Assembly (NCBI GenBank): GCA_021502835.1
Contig: JAKFGP010000044.1
Location: 43,147-107,146 of the forward strand
DNA: 64,000 nucleotides
Origin: Streptomyces thinghirensis
Lineage (GTDB): Bacteria > Actinomycetota > Actinomycetia > Streptomycetales > Streptomycetaceae
Direction: 5' to 3'
In this document: positions 32,225 to 41,161 of the stretch, one piece after another
How the letters are laid out: each line of letters starts with the position of its first letter
Numbering within the stretch: the stretch's first letter is position 1
Notes under the pieces: generated by a model
Told to the model about the DNA's origin: nothing
Databases searched by the model: none
The model's input: only the letters and a program-made list of their open reading frames with translations
Position numbers and translations under genes: made by a program

Positions 32225-33164
32225 CCGGACCAGGCACCACGTCCTCGCCCGCCCGCCCCCGGGCCCGGCCCGCGCCCGCCGAGTGTCCGGTGGACGTCGG
32301 CGTCGTGGTAGTACGTGCGGCCGCCGCCGGGAACGGCGGCGCCACTGCTGCTCGCTGGCGTGGCGGTAGACGCTGCCGGTGGCGATGCCCCACAGCTGCG
32401 CGACGTCGCCCGCGGTGACCCAACGCACGCTCTCCGCCTCGGACGGCGTGGAGGCCGCGGGGGCGGTCGTGGGCCGACGGCCCTGAGCGAGCCGGCGGCT
32501 CAGCTGGAGCCACTCGTGGCCGAGCCAGCGGTGGGACTGATCGGCGTCGCAGATGATCTCCGCGGGCAGCTGCGACCGGCTCGGCTGCACGGTGGCCGTC
32601 AGCCCACCACGGCAGTCCGGCTCGACACAGGTCCCGATCGTCACCCGGCGCAGCGGCTCCGGGTCGATGACCCGGCGTGCCCTGCGCACCAGCCGCGCCA
32701 CCTCCTCCGAGACGTCCCCCGCGGCATCGTGCGCCATGAGCCAGTCGGCGTGCCGGGCCAGGAAGTCGGCGAGTTCCCCCACCATGACCGACGACCGGTG
32801 CGCCGTCCCCTGCGGGAGGCGGATGCGCCGGCCGTCGACGACCACGGCCGCCCACGACCGCAGAACGCCCACGACGGCCGCGCGCGCCTCGGCCGCGGCG
32901 GTGTTGAACGGCATCCCGGGCAGTGGTCCGCCGGTCGTCCTCTCGCGGGGCTGATCGGACCCGCCGAGAAGCAGCCCGCACTCCTCGTACAGGCCGGGCA
33001 GTCTCCTCAGCTCCGCGACGAAGCGGTTGCCGCACGAGGAACACAGACGCGTTCCCCGGTCGGCGAGGCGGCGGGACCGGCCGCCCCGTCGCCTCCCGAC
33101 GGCGGCAACCCGTGCCCTCGCACACCGTCAGCACCGTGACTGTTCGAATCGTTCCCTGACTCAT
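32225..33164 (-). CDS. Zinc-ribbon and helix-turn-helix protein of unknown function
   Basis: About 310 residues after correction of several frameshifts. N-terminal [11 protein letters not shown], then two Cys-rich segments ([30 protein letters not shown], and [11 protein letters not shown] ... [15 protein letters not shown]) that look like zinc ribbons. A C-terminal helix-turn-helix ([27 protein letters not shown], then [15 protein letters not shown]) resembles MerR/excisionase-type DNA-binding domains. Proteins like this occur in actinomycete genomes near mobile or accessory regions. GGGGGA precedes the ATG. The C-terminus is unresolved because no frame stops before the hairpin. It marks the boundary between core genes and the polyketide cluster. 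Confidence 0.6.
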
Positions 33165-33221
33165 CAGTTCCCCCATTTCATCGAACTGCCAGCCAAGCTA
33201 TTTCGGTCAATGAGTCAGGGA
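33153..33221. promoter_or_regulatory. Perfect 12-bp inverted repeat around the start of the zinc-ribbon/HTH gene
   Basis: TCCCTGACTCAT at 33153-33164 (overlapping the start codon on the minus strand) is repeated in inverted form as ATGAGTCAGGGA at 33210-33221. The 45-bp spacing and the position over the translation start suggest an autoregulatory operator for the encoded DNA-binding protein. A terminator-like function is unlikely given the spacing. Confidence 0.45.
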
Positions 33222-33560
33222 CAAGGCGGGGGCCTCCTATTTGTGAGTCCTGTGTAGTCGATTTCGGCTACGGCTGGCGAATCTGTGCCGCACCTGCCGG
33301 TGCGAGACCGTTTTATCTTTCTCTGTAGGTGCTCTGACGGAACGTGACAGAGATCTGAATCTTCGCGGGTTGACTCCCGCACCGGAAACGAAGAAGCTTT
33401 TCCATAACCTCCGCTGAACTGTGACGAATTCCGGTCCGGCGGTTAGGCCACTCCCTTTCGACCAGTTCTCCGGTCGACTTCGGCTCCGGCCTTCACCTGT
33501 TTCGCAGCCGTCTTCCGGCTGCCTTGTCGCGCATTTTCGACCACCCCCAAGGAGACGTAC
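33165..33560. other. 396-bp divergent control region at the left edge of the polyketide cluster
   Basis: Less GC-rich than the surroundings (runs such as TTTTATCTTTCTCTG). It holds the inverted repeat near 33210, the shared regulatory element at 33350 and a consensus CCCAAGGAGACGTAC RBS for the oxygenase. No gene seen. Confidence 0.6.
33350..33423 (+). promoter_or_regulatory. Cluster regulatory element, copy 1 (upstream of first oxygenase)
   Basis: Begins GAGATCTGAATCT, continues with an inverted GCGGG-TTGACT-CCCGC, CACCGG, CGAAGAAGCT and ends CCGCTGA. The same elements recur in order at 50642-50715, and nowhere else that I see. TTGACT/TTGAAG followed at identical distance by GAAGCT may be a promoter; the inverted arms may be an operator. 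It lies about 140 bp before the first cluster oxygenase. Confidence 0.7.
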
Positions 33561-35044
33561 ATGGACGCTGCGGTCATCATCGCGGGCGCCGGCCCGGCCG
33601 GGCTCATGCTCGCCGGTGAACTTCGGCTCGCGGGAGTGGAGGTCATCGTCCTGGAGCGGCTGGCGGAGCGGACCGGGGAGTCCCGCGGGCTGGGCTTCAC
33701 CGCGCGCACCATGGAGGTCTTCGACCAGCGTGGTCTGCTGCCCCGGTTCGGGGAGATCGAGACCAGCAACCAGGGGCACTTCGGCGGCCTGCCGGTGGAC
33801 TTCGGCGTGCTGGAGGGCGCGTGGCAGGCGGCCAAGACCGTCCCCCAGTCCGTCACCGAGACGAAACTCGAGGAGTGGGCCACCGACCTGGGCGCCGACA
33901 TCCGGCGCAGCCATGAGCTGCTGTCCCTGACGGACCACGGCGACAGCGTCGAGGTGGAGGTGCGCGGTCCCCAGGGTGTCCACACCCTGCGGGCCGCCTA
34001 CCTGGTGGGCTGTGACGGCGGGCGGAGCACCATCCGCAAGGCCGCCGGTTTCGACTTCCCCGGGACCGCCTCCACGCTGGAGATGTTCCTCGCCGACGTG
34101 AGGGGCTGGACCTCGAACCCCGCATGATCGGGGGAGACGCTGCCCGGCGGCATGGTCATGGTCGGCCCGCTGCCCGGCGGCATCACCCGTCTCATCGTCT
34201 GCGAGCGCGGCACCCCGCCGCAGCGGCGCACCGAGCCGCCCACGTTCGAGGAGGTGGCGGCCGCCTGGCAGCGCCTCACCGGCACGGACATCTACACGGC
34301 GAACCGGTGTGGGTCCAGTGCCTTCGGCGACGCCACCCGGCAGGTCACCGAGTACCGGCGCGGCCGCGTCATCCTGGCGGGCGACTCCGCGCACATCCAC
34401 CTGCCGGCCGGCGGGCAGGGCATGAACACCAGCATCCAGGACGCGGTGAACCTCGGCTGGAAGCTGGCCGCCGCCGTCAACGGCTGGGCGTCGGCCGACC
34501 TGCTGGACACGTACCACGGCGAGCGCCACCCGGTCGGCAAGCGCCTGCTGATGAACACCCGCGCCCAGGGGCTGCTCTTCCTCAGCGGCCCCGAGGTGCA
34601 GCCACTGCGCGACGTGCTCGGTGAACTCATCGCCTACCGGGACGTGAGCCGGCACCTGGCGGGCATGGTCAGCGGCCTGGAGATCACGTATGACGTCGGC
34701 ACGGGCCGCCACCCGCTGCTGGGCAAGCGCATGCCGCACCTCGAACTGGTCGGTGAGACCCGCAAGACCAGCAGCACCGAGCTGCTGCACGCCGGCCGGG
34801 GCGTCCTGCTCGACCTGGAGGACAACCACAACCTGCGTGAGCGGGCGCGGCGTGGGCCGGACGCGTGGACATCGTGACCGCCGCCCCGCACGGGGTCGCC
34901 GAGGACGGCCCGCTGCACGGCACCTCCGCGGTCCTGGTCCGCCCCGACGGCTACGTGGCCTGGGCGGCGCCCGGCAGCCACCACGACCTGTCGATGGCCC
35001 TGGAGCGCTGGTTCGGCGCCCCGTCCACCCACCGCACGGTGTGA
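33561..35044 (+). CDS. FAD-dependent aromatic polyketide hydroxylase (PgaE/UrdE type)
   Basis: About 493 residues of the class A flavoprotein hydroxylases. FAD dinucleotide fold VIIAGAGPAGLMLAGELRLAG at the N-terminus, the GCDGGRSTIRKAAGFDFPG motif near 155-170, FAD ribityl motif GRVILAGDSAHIHLPAGGQG near 275, then QDAVNLGWKLAA and a thioredoxin-like C-terminal domain ending VLVRPDGYVAWAA. In angucycline pathways relatives (PgaE, UrdE) hydroxylate C-12. First gene of the cluster operon, as urdE is in urdamycin. Indels near 34128 and 34848. Confidence 0.9.
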
Positions 35045-35071
35045 CAGCGCCCGGCGCGGGTCCGTTCAGGG

Positions 35072-35340
35072 CGCATCAGCCGCGAGGCGCACGGCTCGGC
35101 GCACCAAGCGCCAGGCCACGGGGCACGGCGCACGGCGCATCAACCGCGAGGCGCACGGCCGGCCACATCGGACGCACGATCGACCGATCATCGCGCCACC
35201 GCGCCGGGCGCACCACCGACCACCGCGCCGGTCGCACGACCAACCGCACCCGGCGTACGGCCGACCACGCCGGGCCCACGACCGGCCACCGCACCCGGCG
35301 TACAGCCGACCACCGCGCCGGGCCCACGACCGACCGCCCC
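35072..35340. repeat. Degenerate tandem repeats in the oxygenase-TetR gap
   Basis: Two families. CGCATCARCCGCGAGGCGCA, followed by CGG, at 35072 and 35136; and a ~42-bp unit CGCACCCGGCGTACRGCCGA-CCAC...GCCGGGCCCACGACCG at 35245 and 35290, with weaker partial copies (CACCGCGCCGG, GCACGACC) between. They fill nearly the whole 387-bp gap between stop and next start (35045-35431). No coding potential fits. Possibly a regulator-binding array or simple slippage-expanded spacer. Confidence 0.6.
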
Positions 35341-35431
35341 GTGCGGCGACGCCCGCCAGGTCCCCCGTCGCGGCGCCCCACGGTGCGGAAGCAAGGCCCG
35401 AGGGGGCCACTCGACCGTCCAGGAGCCACGT

Positions 35432-36093
35432 ATGACCACACACGTCGTCCTGCCCCACGTGCCCCGGCCCGGCCCGGCCGAGGAGAGCCGGGCCATCGAG
35501 CGCGCCGCGCTGCGGGTGTTCGCCCGCGAAGGGTGCACCCGGGCGCGGCTGGACACCGTCGCCCGCGGAGGCCGGTGTCGCCGAGAGCACCCTGCTGGAG
35601 CACTACCCGGACCGGGAGCGGCTGCTCCTGTCGGTCGTCCTGAACAGCGCCGCGTCCGTCGCCGCCGCGCTGGCGGACATCGCGGAACGCCGGCTGAGCA
35701 CCCGTACCGACCTGGAGGCCGACCTCATCGCCTTCGGCCGGGCCTGGCAGCGGCCGCTCACCGAGTTCCCCGAGCACTTCGCCCTGGTGCGGCAGCTCAA
35801 CGCGGAGATCGCCCGGCTGCCCGCCAACGTGCTGGAGGTGTGGCGCAGCGCCGGGCCGCAGCGCGCCGAGCAGGCGCTGGCCCGGGGCCTGGCGAAGGTC
35901 GCCGAGCGGGGGCTCCTCGACATCGAGGACCCCTGCCGCGCGGCCGGTCACTTCGTCCTGCTCGTGGCGACCCCCGGTCGCCCAGCGGTCCTTCCACGGC
36001 GCGCTCCCGCTCACCGACGAGGAAACCGACGAACTGGTCACCCAGGGCGTGCGCGACTTCCTGCGCCTGTACCGGTCCACCGCGGCCGGCTGA
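35432..36093 (+). CDS. TetR-family regulator inside the polyketide cluster
   Basis: About 220 residues. N-terminal DNA-binding domain AIERAALRVFAREGCTRARLDTVARGGVAESTLLEHYPDRERLL (split here by an indel near 35570), then a helical ligand domain (FGRAWQRPLTEFPEHFALVRQ, LPANVLEVWRSAGPQRAEQA). Good RBS AGGAGC. Its place between the oxygenase and cyclase genes is unusual for an urd-like order. A cluster-situated TetR repressor usually senses the product or an intermediate and controls efflux or pathway genes; the two exporters at 43682 and 54395 are candidate targets (inference). Confidence 0.85.
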
Positions 36094-36137
36094 TTCCGTC
36101 CGGCCGCTCCCATCCGCCCACCGGAAGAGAGAAACGC

Positions 36138-36467
36138 ATGCACAGCACCCTGATCGTGGCCCGTATGGACGCCGAGTCGAGCGTCGACGTGGCCAAGCTC
36201 TTCGGCGAGTTCGACGCGACCGAGATGCCGCACCGCATGGGCACCCGTCGCCGCCAGTTGTTCGCCTACCGCGGCCTGTACTTCCACTTGCAGGACTTCG
36301 ACTCGGACAACGGCGGACAGCTCATCGAGGAGGCCAAGCCCGACGCGCGCTTCGTCGGGATCAGCGAGGACCTCAAGCCCTTCATCCAGGCCTACGACCC
36401 GGCGACCTGGCGGTCCCCGGCCGACGCGATGGCCACCCGCTTCTACAACTGGACGGCCTCCTCGTGA
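36138..36467 (+). CDS. Polyketide cyclase, TcmI/UrdF-type small cyclase
   Basis: 109 residues, intact: [51 protein letters not shown], a C-terminal [10 protein letters not shown]. This is the dimeric alpha/beta-barrel cyclase family found immediately before the minimal PKS in most type II clusters. In angucyclines (UrdF/LanF/JadI) it directs closure of the last rings to the angular benz[a]anthracene frame. Its sequence and position support an angucycline-type ring pattern; sequence alone cannot exclude a linear or pluramycin-like outcome. Confidence 0.9.
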   Translation: MHSTLIVARMDAESSVDVAKLFGEFDATEMPHRMGTRRRQLFAYRGLYFHLQDFDSDNGGQLIEEAKPDARFVGISEDLKPFIQAYDPATWRSPADAMATRFYNWTASS

Positions 36468-36501
36468 AGCCGTCGACCGACATCATGGGAGGCACCCTCT
36501 A

Positions 36502-37770
36502 GTGGAGCGCCGGGTAGTAATCACGGGAATCGGCGTGCTGGCACCGGGCGGTGTCGGCACCAAGAACTTCTGGAGCCTGCTGAGCGAGGGCCGCACGGCC
36601 ACCCGGGGAATCACCTTCTTCGATCCCTCCTCGTTCCGCTCCCAGGTCGCGGCCGAGGCCGACTTCGACCCCGAACTGCACGGCCTGGGCCCGCAGGAGA
36701 TCCGGCGGATGGACCGCGCCGCGCAGTTCGGTGTCGTCACCGCGCGCGAGGCGCTGGCCGACAGTGGGCTGGACCTGGCGGGCTTCGACCCGCACCGCAC
36801 CGGGGTGACCATCGGCAGCGCGGTCGGCGCGACCATGGGGCTCGACGACGAGTACCGGGTGGTCAGCGACGGTGGCCGGCTCGACCTGGTCGACTACGCC
36901 TACGCCCCGAGGCACTTGTACAACCACTTCGTGCCCAGCTCGTTCTCGGCCGAGGTCGCGTGGGCGGTCGGCGCGGAGGGCCCCAACACGGTGGTCTCCA
37001 CCGGCTGCACATCCGGGCTCGACTCGGTGGGCCACGCCGTGGAGCTGATCCGCGAGGGCAGCACCGACGTGATGATCGCCGGGGCCACGGACACGCCGAT
37101 CTCCCCGATCACGATGGCCTGCTTCGACGCGATCAAGGCGACGACGCCGCGCAACGACGACCCCGAGCACGCCTCGCGGCCGTTCGACGGCACCCGCAAC
37201 GGGTTCGTGCTCGGCGAGGGCTCCGCGGTCTTCGTACTGGAGGAGCTGACCGCCGCCCGGCGGCGCGGCGCCCACATCTACGCCGAGATCGCCGGCTACG
37301 CCTCGCGCTGCAACGCGTTCCACATGACCGGCCTGCGCCCGGACGGCCGGGAGATGGCCGAGGCGATCCGGGTGGCGCTGGACGAGGCGCGGATGAACCC
37401 CGAGGACATCGACTACATCAACGCGCACGGCTCGGGCACCAAGCAGAACGACCGGCACGAGACCGCCGCGTTCAAGCTGAGCCTCGGCGAGCACGCCTAC
37501 CGCACCCCGGTCAGCTCCATCAAGTCAATGGTGGGGCACTCGCTGGGCGCGATCGGCTCGATCGAGATCGCCGCGTCCGTGCTGGCGATGGAGAACAACG
37601 TGGTGCCGCCCACCGCGAACCTGCACACCCCCGACCCCGAGTGCGACCTCGACTACGTGCCGCTCACCGCCCGTGAGCACACCACCGACGCGGTGCTGAC
37701 GGTCGGCAGCGGATTCGGCGGGTTCCAGAGCGCGATGGTGCTGGCCCGTCCCGAAAGGAGCGCCGCATGA
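36502..37770 (+). CDS. Type II PKS ketosynthase alpha (KS-alpha)
   Basis: 422 residues, intact. Condenses malonyl units on the ACP with KS-beta. Active-site cysteine in [16 protein letters not shown] near residue 170; catalytic His in [11 protein letters not shown] near 312 and [10 protein letters not shown] near 350. GTG start at 36502 preceded by GGGAGG. Stop overlaps the KS-beta start (ATGA), the usual 1:1 translational coupling. Confidence 0.97.
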   Translation: MERRVVITGIGVLAPGGVGTKNFWSLLSEGRTATRGITFFDPSSFRSQVAAEADFDPELHGLGPQEIRRMDRAAQFGVVTAREALADSGLDLAGFDPHRTGVTIGSAVGATMGLDDEYRVVSDGGRLDLVDYAYAPRHLYNHFVPSSFSAEVAWAVGAEGPNTVVSTGCTSGLDSVGHAVELIREGSTDVMIAGATDTPISPITMACFDAIKATTPRNDDPEHASRPFDGTRNGFVLGEGSAVFVLEELTAARRRGAHIYAEIAGYASRCNAFHMTGLRPDGREMAEAIRVALDEARMNPEDIDYINAHGSGTKQNDRHETAAFKLSLGEHAYRTPVSSIKSMVGHSLGAIGSIEIAASVLAMENNVVPPTANLHTPDPECDLDYVPLTAREHTTDAVLTVGSGFGGFQSAMVLARPERSAA

Positions 37771-38992
37771 GCGCGCGTACCCCCGGACCGTCGTCACCGG
37801 CATCGGTGTCGCCACCCCCAACGGGCTCGGCGTGGACGACTTCTGGGCCGCCACCCGTATCGGCAAGAACGCCATCGGCCGGATCACCCGCTTCGACCCG
37901 AGTCAGTACCCGGCCACGCTGGCGGGCGAGATCCAGGGGTTCGTCGCCGAGGACCACCTGCCGAACCGGCTGATCCCGCAGACCGACCGGATGACCCGGC
38001 TGGCCCTGGTGGCCGCCGACTGCGCCTTCGAGGACGCCGGCGTCAGGCCCGGCGACATCCCCGAGTTCGACATGGGCGTGGTCACCGCCAGCACCTCCGG
38101 CGGCTTCGAGTTCGGCCAGAACGAGCTGAAGAAGCTGTGGAGCCAGGGCAGCCAGTACGTCAGCGCGTACCAGTCCTTCGCTTGGTTCTACGCGGTCAAC
38201 AGCGGCCAGATCTCCATCCGCAACGGGATGCGCGGACCGAGCGGTGTGGTCGTCAGCGACCAGGCCGGCGGTCTGGACGCCGTCGCGCAGGCCCGGCGGC
38301 AGATCCGCAAGGGCAGCAAGCTGATCTTCTCGGGCGGCTTCGACGCCTCGATCTGCCCGTGGGGCTGGGTGGCGCAGCTCGCCAACGGCCGCCTCAGCAC
38401 CCGCACCGAGCCGGAGCGGGCCTACCTGCCCTTCGACGCCGACGCCTGCGGTTACGTGCCCGGCGAGGGCGGGGCGCTGCTCATCCTGGAGGACGCCGAG
38501 GCCGCCCGCCGGCGCGGGGCACGCAACGTCTACGGCGAGATCTCCGGGTACGGGGCGACGTTCGACCCGAAGCCGGGCTCGGGCCGGGAGCCCGGTCTGC
38601 GGCGGGCGATCGAACTGGCCCTGGCCGACGCGAACGTGGCACCCGGCCAGATCGACGTGGTCTTCGCCGACGCCGCCGGCACCCCCGGCCTGGACCGCGA
38701 GGAGGCCGAGGCCGTCACCGCCGTCTTCGGCGCCGGCCGGGTCCCGGTCACCGCGCCGAAGACGATGATCGGGCGGCTCTACTCCGGCGCCGCGCCGGTG
38801 GACGTGGTCGCCGCGGTGCTGTCCATGCGCGAGGGCCTGATCCCGCCGACCACGAACGTGACCCTGTCGCCCGAGTACGACATCGACCTGGTCACCGGCC
38901 AGCCGCGCACCGCGTCGGTACGCACCGCGCTCGTCCTCGCCCGGGGCTACGGCGGCTTCAACTCCGCCGTCGTCGTCGGGGCCGTCGACTAG
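37767..38992 (+). CDS. Type II PKS chain-length factor (KS-beta)
   Basis: About 408 residues. The KS active-site cysteine is replaced by glutamine in [17 protein letters not shown], the hallmark of chain-length factors that generate the acetyl starter by malonyl decarboxylation. It determines polyketide length (decaketide expected for an angucycline, by family inference). Other blocks: [49 protein letters not shown]. One indel near 37785 in the N-terminal [18 protein letters not shown]. Confidence 0.96.
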
Positions 38993-39046
38993 GCCGCAAC
39001 GGCCGCACACACCGCTGCACCCACCACACCCATGAAAGGGAAATAC

Positions 39047-39316
39047 ATGTCCGACAAGGAATTCACCCTCGAGGTTCTCCGGCGCATCCTGCTCGAGGGC
39101 GCCGGCGCGGACGAGGGCGTCGACCTCGACGGCGACATCCTCGACACCGACTTCGAGGAGCTGGGCTACGAGTCGCTGGCCCTGCTGGAGACCGCCGGCC
39201 GGATCGAGCGCGAGTACGGCATCGCCCTGGACGACGACGTCTTCACCGACAACCCCACCCCCCGCGGCCTGATAGCCGCCGTCAACGCGCAGCTGCGGGA
39301 GTCCCTCGCGGCTCGA
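39047..39316 (+). CDS. Type II PKS acyl carrier protein
   Basis: 89 residues. Phosphopantetheine serine in FEELGYESLALLETAGRIE near residue 44. RBS GAAAGGG before the ATG. The expected stop after SLAA is not present: the codon there is CGA (39314-39316) and the frame runs on to the ketoreductase. A single T-to-C change from TGA explains it and fits family length, so I end the gene there. Confidence 0.92.
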
Positions 39317-39407
39317 GCCGGCCACGGCCCCCACCCCCACACCCTGCGGCCGCCGTGCCCGGCACGGCGGCCGCCGCCCTACCGCCCACCCTCTTGGGAG
39401 AGAACAG

Positions 39408-40192
39408 ATGTCGCAGCAGGACCAGCGCGTCGCCCTCGTCACCGGTGCCACCAGCGGGATCGGCCTCGCCGTCGCGCGTCTCCTGGCGAGCCAGGGACAC
39501 CGGGTCTTCATCGGCGCGCGCAACGCGGAGAACGTCGTGTCCACCGTCAAGCAACTGCGCGAGGAGGGCCTGGAGGTCGACGGCGCCACCCTGGACGTGC
39601 GCTCCTCCGAGAACGCGCGCGACTTCGTCCAGGCCGCCGTGGACCGCTACGGCGCCGTCGACGTCCTGGTGAACAACGCCGGCCGCAGCGGCGGCGGCGT
39701 CACCGCCGACATCGACGACGAGCTGTGGCACGACGTCGTCGACACCAACCTCAACAGCGTCTTCCGCATGACGAAGGAGGTGCTGAACACCGGCGGCATG
39801 CGCCACAGGAGCCGCGGCCGGATCATCAACATCGCCTCCACCGCCGGCAAGCAGGGCGTCGTCCTCGGTGCCCCGTACTCGGCCTCCAAGCACGGCGTGG
39901 TCGGCTTCACCAAGGCCCTCGGCAACGAGCTGGCGCCCACCGGCATCACCGTCAACGCGGTGTGCCCCGGTTGTGGAGACCCCCCATGGCCCAGCGGGTC
40001 CGCCAGGGCTACGCGGCCGCCTACGACGCCTCCGAGGAGGCGATCCTCGAGAAGTTCCAGGCCAAGATCCCGCTCGGCCGCTACTCCACGCCGGAGGAGG
40101 TGGCCGGACTCGTCGGCTACCTGGCCTCCGACACCGCCGCATCCATCACCTCGCAGGCGCTCAACGTCTGCGGCGGCCTCGGCAACTTCTGA
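39408..40192 (+). CDS. C-9 polyketide ketoreductase (ActIII type)
   Basis: 261 residues, NADPH-dependent SDR. TGATSGIGLAVARLLASQG cofactor loop, LVNNAGRSGGG, catalytic Ser/Tyr/Lys in INIASTAGKQGVVLGAPYSASKHGVVG, C-terminal TSQALNVCGGLGNF typical of ActIII. It reduces the C-9 carbonyl of the nascent chain, which sets first-ring folding. One indel near 39974 (VCPGVVETPMAQRVR is interrupted). RBS GGGAGA. Confidence 0.96.
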
Positions 40193-40225
40193 CCGGACCG
40201 ACGCGACCCAAAGGACCCGAACCCC

Positions 40226-41159
40226 ATGACCAAAGAGGTCGAGCACGAGATCACCGTCCACGCCCCCGCGGGCGAGGTCTACCGTCTGATCGCCGAGGTG
40301 GAGAACTGGCCGCGGATCTTCCCGCCCACGGTCTACGTCGACCACGTCGAGCGGGGCGCCGGCGAGGAGCGCATCCGCATCTGGGCCACCGCCAACGGTG
40401 AGGTCAAGAACTGGACCTCGCGCCGCACCCTCGACCCCGAGGCGCTGCGCATCACCTTCCGCCAGGAGGTCTCCGCACCGCCGGTCGCCGCCATGGGCGG
40501 CACCTGGATCATCGAGCCGCTCTCCGCCGACGAGTCGCGGATCCGGCTGCTGCACGACTACCGGGCGATCGACGACGACCCCGAGGGCCTGAAGTGGATC
40601 GACGAGGCCGTCGACCGCAACTCCCGCTCGGAGCTGGCCGCGCTCAAGTCCAACGTCGAACTGGCCCGTGCCAGCGAGGAGGTGACCTTCTCCTTCGAGG
40701 ACACGATCCAGGTGAACGGCTCCGCCAAGGACGTCTACGACTTCATCAATGAGGCGGACCGCTGGGAGGGAGCGCCTGCCGCACGTGGCCACGGTGCGGC
40801 TGGACGAGGTCTCCCCCGGGCTCCAGATCCTGGAGATGGACACCCGCGCCAAGGACGGCTCCACGCACACCACCAAGTCGTACCGGGTCTGCTTCCCCCA
40901 CCACAGGATCGCGTACAAGCAGGTCACCCTGCCCGCGCTGATGACCCTGCACACGGGCTACTGGACCTTCCGGGAGAACGAGGACGGCGTCGCCGCCTCC
41001 TCGCAGCACACCGTCGTGCTGAACACCGCGAACATCACCCGGATCCTGGGCCCCGAGGCCGGTGTCGCCGAGGCCAGGGAATACGTGCGCAACGCTCTGA
41101 GCACCAACAGCCGGGCCACCCTCGGTCACGCCAAGCGCCACGCCGAGCAGCAGCGCTGA
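40226..41159 (+). CDS. Didomain aromatase/cyclase (UrdL/ActVII type)
   Basis: About 311 residues with two START-like (helix-grip) domains: residues 1-150 (EHEITVHAPAGEVYRLIAEV, FPPTVYVDHVE, VKNWTSRRTLDP) and 155-311 (FSFEDTIQVNGSAKDVYDFI, EMDTRAKDGSTHTTKSYRVC, HTGYWTFRENEDGVAASSQH). Dehydrates and aromatises the first ring after C-9 reduction. The repeat of helix-grip folds is the normal didomain form for C-9-reduced polyketides. One indel near 40770. Confidence 0.94.
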
Positions 41160-41161
41160 CC

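Noticed and set aside
30357..33176. A 939-codon open frame on the minus strand opposite accA
   Set aside because: It mirrors the accA codon pattern and has no recognisable domains; a typical antisense shadow in high-GC DNA.
35072..35340. CRISPR array
   Set aside because: Repeats are degenerate, of two different lengths, without regular unique spacers, and no cas genes are present.
37664..39589. A 641-codon minus-strand open frame opposite KS-beta and ACP
   Set aside because: Antisense shadow of clearly real PKS genes.
39032..40192. ACP-ketoreductase fusion protein
   Set aside because: The ACP frame runs on past a CGA that is one base from TGA, and the ketoreductase has its own start and RBS in another frame.
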